This document shows positions 58,960 to 64,000 of a DNA stretch of 64,000 nt, in pieces. Position 1 is the stretch's first letter. The number at the start of each line of letters is the position of its first letter. The position numbers and the translations under genes were made by a program. Origin of the DNA: Dastarcus helophoroides (taxonomy: Eukaryota > Arthropoda > Insecta > Coleoptera > Bothrideridae). A model generated the notes under the pieces. The model did not search any database and had not been told where the DNA came from. It was given only the letters and a program-made list of their open reading frames with translations. Where the stretch lies: the NCBI GenBank assembly GCA_028583605.1, contig CM053329.1:6262001-6326000 (forward strand), written 5' to 3'.

Positions 58960-59300
58960 TCAAACCGACCGCCGTACAAATATCAGAATACTCTCTTCAT
59001 GTTACCTTAGAAGAAGTAAGTATCATACTAAATGCAACGAAAACATGGAAAACAGCTGGAATATATTAGAATTTTTTGTCAAAAGTGAAGGGAAGACGGC
59101 AACCTGACTCGCAAAATTTATTAGCAACATACTAAAAACAGAAATCCTACCATTAGCATTTAAAGGGACAAAAATAATATTGATCTTAAAGCCTGGAAAT
59201 CATAAGCAACTCGCTGGAAGCTATTAAGTTATAACTGCCCTTCTTAGTTGCAGCTGTAAACTACCAGAGAAGGGCCCTGAAATGCAACCTGGACCGACAA
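58960..59300 (+). pseudogene. LINE reverse transcriptase relic
   Basis: The plus strand reads TWKTAGIY, then LAKFISNILKTEILPLAFKG, TKIILILKPGNHKQLAGSY and ITALLSCSCKLPEK. This corresponds to the first reverse transcriptase blocks (WK-x-A-G, LPxxFKxTKIIxILKPGK, SYRPIALLSCxxKL). In-frame stops occur at AT-stop-LA and SY-stop-VI. The catalytic motifs are not reached. Confidence 0.75.
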
Positions 59301-59504
59301 AAATGTTGTGATCCCTTTCTTGCTAGCCGGTGGAAGTAGTATGCTCTTAACATTTTCTAATGGCACTTAGCATTATTTGTTGCTTCTTAAAATATGCTTT
59401 CCATGACTACTCATTACTGGGAAAATAGGTATTTAAAACATGTTAACCAGAAATTTCCACATTAGACTTTACATGATGTTAAACTTAACATTTCTATTCT
59501 TTAT

Positions 59505-59640
59505 GGTGTCATATTTCAAAAACTGTTTACAATATTGTCAACAAATAATAAAAATTTAAATATTTCCAAACTGGGCCAAAGAAATGTTAAATAAAATTAA
59601 TAAACTTAACATTTCTAATTTATTTTTCATCCTGTTGTGC
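59505..59640. repeat. Diverged copy of the 42.6-kb repeat
   Basis: CATATTTCAAAAACTG, ATTGTCAAC and AAATGTTAAATAAAATTAAT align with 42681-42785. Confidence 0.5.
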
Positions 59641-59948
59641 AACTGAACAACAGGTAAATTGATTTTGATGGGACTTGAACTAAAAATTGATTTTTTTAAG
59701 GTGTAATTAAGTTTATTTTTGTCACTAGAAAAACCAGCTTAGCGTATTATCGCTATTTTGTTCTGGTCGATACAACAAGATTATAAAGACCATCGAATCT
59801 GTACTTTAAAAAACCTTAGCATTTAGACAATGAAGATATTCGTCTTGTATATAGTTAGAATATTTTGTAAATCAAAGTACATAGTATTGGTCAACATTTA
59901 TATTTAAATAACAGTGTAGCATTACTTATATTCTAATTCTATTATTAT

Positions 59949-59954
59949 TTTATT
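59949..59954 (-). terminator. Polyadenylation signal of the serine protease gene
   Basis: AATAAA on the minus strand 25 bases after the stop codon. Confidence 0.5.
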
Positions 59955-59978
59955 TATGTTACATGATCTCTAAACATT

Positions 59979-60130
59979 TTAAGGGTTTCTTAATTTGTAA
60001 CTTCTTATGTAAAATTGTAGTTTTGTGTCAATCCAATCATAATAAAATGAGACATTTGTATATATACCAGGCTTATTCCTTAGTCCGCATTTATATCCAA
60101 CAGAAACTAAACCAAATAAGACGTTGTGAT
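59979..60130 (-). CDS. Serine protease last exon
   Basis: Starts after GTTATTTTAG. It encodes [38 protein letters not shown] and a short tail to the stop. The usual Trp of VSWG is Val here. A 60-base intron separates it from the previous exon; reading through that intron is open but breaks the domain. Confidence 0.95.
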
Positions 60131-63100
60131 CTAAAATAACAAGTGTCAAACAAACTTGTATATGCTGGTTACATAAAAAAAAATATTTACTGTCATATGG
60201 GCACGCAAGTGGTCCCCCACTATCGCCATCGCATGCGTCATCGCCCCCTTCTAAATATCCCGCACAGAACATACCATCTGTTACACTGTTCTTGTATACT
60301 TTATTACCTCTACAAACCTCGGTATCTATAATTGGCACCGATGCAGTTTGCAAATAAGGAGATTCTGAAATGATTTTTATTTACATAAATGGTAGTTATG
60401 GGTTATATATTGCACCTCCTCTAAACTTGTTGTTAGATGAACCAAAGCCAGATATCTGGCAAAGCTGTCCAACTTTATATGGGGTACTTTTCGTTGGCAG
60501 ACAAATGGGTGATACCTGATCAGTGATATGGAATCCTTCATGCAAAATTATAAGGGCTATATCATTTGAGTGACTAAGTGGTTTGCCATAATCCTCGTGA
60601 ATATAATATTCCTCTATGTAAGCTTTTTGCTCTGTACCCTCTTGAACTCTGATGTCATATTCACCTTTAAAACAAAATGAAAAAAATCGATAATTTTCAT
60701 AATTTAAATTACTTGGTTGCCTAAATATGGACGTGGAACATCGATTAGTAACTTTTATGAACGTATACTAAATATGTTTAAGACAGCATCAGCTGGAACC
60801 CGTATGATTAAAAGGTTTTAAATAAGATAATCGTCATATTTCTCGAAGTTCAGTAACATTTATTAAGGAGTGGGAATTTATCAATCAATTTCATTTTGTC
60901 CAAAGCAGTGGCTCCATCCAGTTTATGTTTCTTAACCACATTGTTTTCCAGTTAGAAACCACAAAAAAAAACTTTAAAATAAGTTAGAACATGCACTAAT
61001 GACTCGAACAATTTGTTGTTAGGCCATTGACAGAAAATGAAAAATTTGACAATTTTTTATCAGTTTGTAATGTTATTCTCTATCTATCAGTTCCCTTACG
61101 TACCAATCTTGATCCTATTTTTTTTTGAGCAATATTTTCGAAGGTCTCAAAACATCTACAAACCGTTAATTGAGCAGCTAAAAGCGATAATTCTCCAAAG
61201 AGTGTCCCAGGTATTTGCCTGAAAAATCTCGACCTTGCTTTTCAAAGCTACCCTTTAGAAGGAAACTAAATTGTGTTGCAATGTTAACTGAATACGGAAA
61301 TAAATTCCATTACTTTAACTTATCTAATACCCACAACATTTTTATACTTGAAATGGATACAGATATTACCTGCTATAACGAAATAGGCTGACTTGGAATA
61401 TTTTTTATTAAGACAATGTGCTGCAGTTAGCACAAACTTTTCTGTTATAAGCACACCTCCGCAAATGTGTTGAATATCAAATCGTTCCTTAACTCGTAAA
61501 GCTACCTGAAATACATATGTGTGCTAAATTAAAACTGATATACTTATTTCAAATATTAACCTGCCAAGGGAACTGGCCTCTCTTCGCTCGTTTACCGATA
61601 ATTTTTCCATGTAAGTCGTCTATTTTGGTACCGTTCCATTTACAATCTCCCGCATACATAGGCATTGCTGGTGTTGTAATTTTTCGGTGCCGAGCTTGGA
61701 TCACATTACGATTTCTGTTGACCTTGGAACATACAACGCCTAAATCGTCCATGTGGCTGCAATCGTTTTTACCCCATAAACTTTTATCCCCAAAAATACA
61801 GTCCAGGAAACTTTTTTCATTTCCTTCACATCTGACCTGGTCAATCCAGATTGGCCCTTTTCCTAGAAAAATAACTTGAAAAATTAACCTTTCATGTCAT
61901 AAAATATGAAGTCATTATATATAAAACAAAGCAAGATGGAGCAGCCTAGTCTACGTAGGTAGTAGATAGTCTAAAGAATTAATTTGCAAACAGTACACCA
62001 CAATTCAATGAAGATCTACATTTTTTACTTTCAAAAACACGTCGTCCCAGAGGAACAAGAAATATATTTTGACTCGCCTCACCATCATTTCATGTCATTT
62101 CATGTTACATTGATAATATCAAAAATGAACAATCTACTAGAGCAGCGATAATTAATGTTACCCTTTGCACCATTCGTGTTCAATAATATTTAGTCAATAA
62201 ATCAACAAAAAAGACTGTTTCATTTTCTGATATTGTTTAATTGTTGTTTATTATTTTTTGGTACTTAAATACATGTAATTACTAATTACGGATTATTTTT
62301 ACTGTTTGTAAAATGTCTAAAAGAAATATCTTATTCATACAAAAAATTAAAATTTTTAGATTTATGTTGTTTCTAAAATGACTTTCAGAGCTGGCTGGTA
62401 ATTGTGAAATAAATAGACGTTTTCTTAGTGGAAACAATATTGTAACATTCTCCAAAATAATATACTATCTTTATCTTTATTCTCATGTGATTAGGCCTCT
62501 TTCATGGCACTTGTAAGCAAACCGAAAATATTATCTTTTTGAAATTTCCTTAAACCATATATTTATCATTTTTTAAAAGTTGGCTTTATGAGCGTAATTG
62601 TTGTTTTCTTCTTTCTAATAGGTACTTCTTTTAGTACTCTCATTTTAAATCTATGTTCTAGGCAATATGCAACTGTCTATATAGTCACGTGTCGTTTCAA
62701 AATGGTACAATCCTTTTGCTGCATGTGAGTAGGAAAAATGAGAGTAAGTTGTAATAATAGCAAAAGGTTGTTTTTAATCTTAAGTACATTGCCCCTTAAT
62801 TTTTCAAGAAAGAGGCATTTATTAGCAAAATTTAAGGCACTATATTTTATAGTACCTAATCAAGCCATTGTCGTATTAATTTAAGTGAATTGTAAAATTA
62901 TCCTTCTGACTGATAATATTAGTTGAACATTTTCCAGAGGAATATAAATTCTGTTAATATTTCCTTACAAGAATATTTTTTTTATTATAATCTGAGTCAG
63001 CTAATTTTAAAGTACATGAAAGCAGCAAAAATTCATTTTGGCAAAAAAATGGATATATGTGGTTTTTAAAATAACCGATTCAAGCGATCAACTGAACTAT

Positions 63101-64000
63101 ATAAAAAAAACGACTACAAATGGCGCATGATTTTTAAAATGCGTACTAAAAAGTTATATTCAAACCTTGTCCAAAATAAGCCTCTTTTTTCAGCGCCACG
63201 CCACTTCCAAATCCAAGGGTTCTGCAAATTAACCGACCCATCTTCTTACTGATAGATTCGTCACAAATCGTGCCCCATACACCATATCTTTGCACTTCGA
63301 CTCTGCCTTCATAAGGTGTTGAACCATTTACCAAACGTAATTTCATTGCTTGCTAGCAGCAGAAAATCTTAATTCAAATTTAGGTCTGATAGTATAATTG
63401 TAACTATAGTTTTATTATAAAGTAATCTTAATAAATTAGGTGCAGAGGAAAAGGAGACGATCGGCAGAATCTTTGAGTATTGATGGAAAGATTATTAAAA
63501 TATTTGACAAATGGAATGCTCATTTCATTTGAAATTTTGCGATTAAAAAAGTTTTAAGATGGGTAAATCAAACAAAGCGTTCAGAAGATTCCTTTGAATA
63601 GTCATGTTTACCTTTTTACAGTACTTTGGACCTTCATCTGATTTATCTTCACATTCGTGGTACCCATCACAAAGAGAAGACGGGTCGAAACAGCCGTTAC
63701 CATCGTCACATGTAAATTGACCTTTGCTACACCTGACACCTTTACACATAACGCCTAGGCTCTAGAAAATGAAAACTGTTCGATCTGTCAAAGCAATGCA
63801 ATATTTCCACATACCTCTTTCTTTTCTATATTAGTGCTGTCTTTGACTGAGTATCGAAGACATGGAGAACCGGGAGATTTTGGCGTACCTGAGCATTTAC
63901 TGCTGTCTATTACTATACAGTCATTATGTCTAGCATTGTCGTAAATAAGAACCATTTGCGCTCCAAGCCTGTGACCCAGAGAAATGCAAGTTGTATTCAA
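59979..64000 (-). CDS. Mosaic trypsin-like serine protease (Cys-rich, LDLa, SRCR, protease), 5' incomplete
   Basis: Eight exons on the minus strand: 63815-64000 (continues beyond the window), 63612-63761, 63166-63352, 61561-61862, 61370-61505, 60416-60664, 60191-60364 and 59979-60130. All have GT/AG borders and matching phases, giving 511 residues so far. The order is a Cys-rich segment, one LDLa repeat, one SRCR domain split over two exons, then a complete trypsin domain. The activation site is K|IIGKRA. The triad is in TAAHC, SNDIAL and GDSGGP. Asp six residues before the Ser predicts cleavage after Lys/Arg. Five expected disulfides are visible, including the one tethering the light chain (GDCKWNG to SPICLP). 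The architecture resembles Tequila/Sp22D/neurotrypsin-type proteases, but corin-like proteins cannot be excluded without the N-terminus. A secreted extracellular zymogen is inferred. Confidence 0.94.
60191..60364 (-). CDS. Serine protease exon: catalytic Ser
   Basis: Starts after TTTCAG. It encodes [36 protein letters not shown] and [11 protein letters not shown]. It carries the catalytic Ser and the specificity-pocket Asp. Asp replaces the usual Gln/Lys just before GDSGGP. Confidence 0.97.
60416..60664 (-). CDS. Serine protease exon: catalytic Asp
   Basis: Encodes [48 protein letters not shown] and [13 protein letters not shown]. It has the catalytic Asp in SNDIAL, and the Cys that tethers the light chain in ICLP. 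Confidence 0.96.
61370..61505 (-). CDS. Serine protease exon: catalytic His
   Basis: Encodes [20 protein letters not shown] and [20 protein letters not shown], then YFVIAG. It holds the catalytic His in TAAHC and the Cys42-Cys58 pair. It is separated from the previous exon by a 55-base intron. Confidence 0.97.
61561..61862 (-). CDS. Serine protease exon: SRCR second half, linker and activation site
   Basis: Starts after TTTTTCTAG. It encodes [40 protein letters not shown] and LGVVCSK (SRCR end), a basic linker, GDCKWNG (light-chain Cys), then DDLHGK and [14 protein letters not shown]. Cleavage between Lys and IIGK would activate the zymogen. Confidence 0.96.
61863..63165 (-). other. Serine protease intron within the SRCR domain
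   Basis: GT-AG intron of 1.3 kb, AT-rich; no other feature seen. Confidence 0.7.
63166..63352 (-). CDS. Serine protease exon: SRCR first half
   Basis: Starts after GCTGCTAG. It encodes [40 protein letters not shown] and RTLGFGSG through YFGQG. This is the canonical SRCR start (RLVNG, EGRVEV, WGTICD, CRxLGF). It ends in phase 1. Confidence 0.96.
63612..63761 (-). CDS. Serine protease exon: LDLa repeat
   Basis: Starts after TTTTCTAG. It encodes [40 protein letters not shown] and [10 protein letters not shown]. Six Cys and the acidic [13 protein letters not shown] calcium site define an LDL-receptor class A repeat. Phase 0 on both sides. Confidence 0.95.
63815..64000 (-). CDS. Serine protease exon: Cys-rich segment (partial)
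   Basis: Runs from the window edge to GAAAAGAAAGAG before GTATGT. It encodes [35 protein letters not shown] and [10 protein letters not shown]. Four Cys are visible. It might be the end of a PAN/apple-like module, but I cannot assign it. The segment is open to the window edge, so its start is unknown. Confidence 0.88.

Noticed and set aside
60143..60331. Plus-strand open frame opposite the protease exon
   Set aside because: Antisense shadow of the catalytic Ser exon.

Overview
This window is AT-rich, intron-containing animal DNA. Gene models, splice sites and transposon content all point to an insect. The order cannot be fixed from the sequence alone. Only two host genes are supported. Everything else is introns, intergenic DNA and a thick layer of decayed transposable elements.

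Gene 1 (plus strand, about 1.0-20.9 kb) is a secreted alpha-carbonic anhydrase in seven exons. It has an N-terminal signal sequence, the zinc histidines, a Cys pair typical of secreted or anchored forms, and a hydrophobic C-terminal tail typical of a GPI anchor signal. All splice junctions keep phase. One base is missing in exon 4, exactly inside the zinc-binding motif. This is either a sequencing or assembly slip or a broken allele. Its introns hold an (AG)n microsatellite, a Tc1/mariner-like relic, a 1.3-kb long-arm palindrome, a pogo/Tigger relic and a hAT deletion derivative.

Gene 2 (minus strand, 64.0 down to 59.98 kb, 5' part outside the window) is a mosaic trypsin-like serine protease: a Cys-rich segment, one LDLa, one SRCR and a catalytic domain with an intact triad. 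It resembles the Tequila/Sp22D/neurotrypsin-type mosaic proteases. Eight exons are visible.

Between them (21-59.9 kb) lie two 2.8-3.2 kb DNA elements with 8-bp target duplications (hAT-type ends) and cryptically simple AT-rich interiors. There is also a Penelope-like GIY-YIG relic with several copies of its terminal repeat, an RTE-clade LINE relic, several Jockey/I-type LINE relics including a nested pair, a solo LTR, and further palindromic elements. I found no CRISPR array, rRNA, tRNA or intact transposase. I did not find a convincing new functional system. The most useful leads are the exon-4 frameshift, the Penelope-terminus palindromes with a hammerhead-like core, and the AT-rich hAT-type elements.
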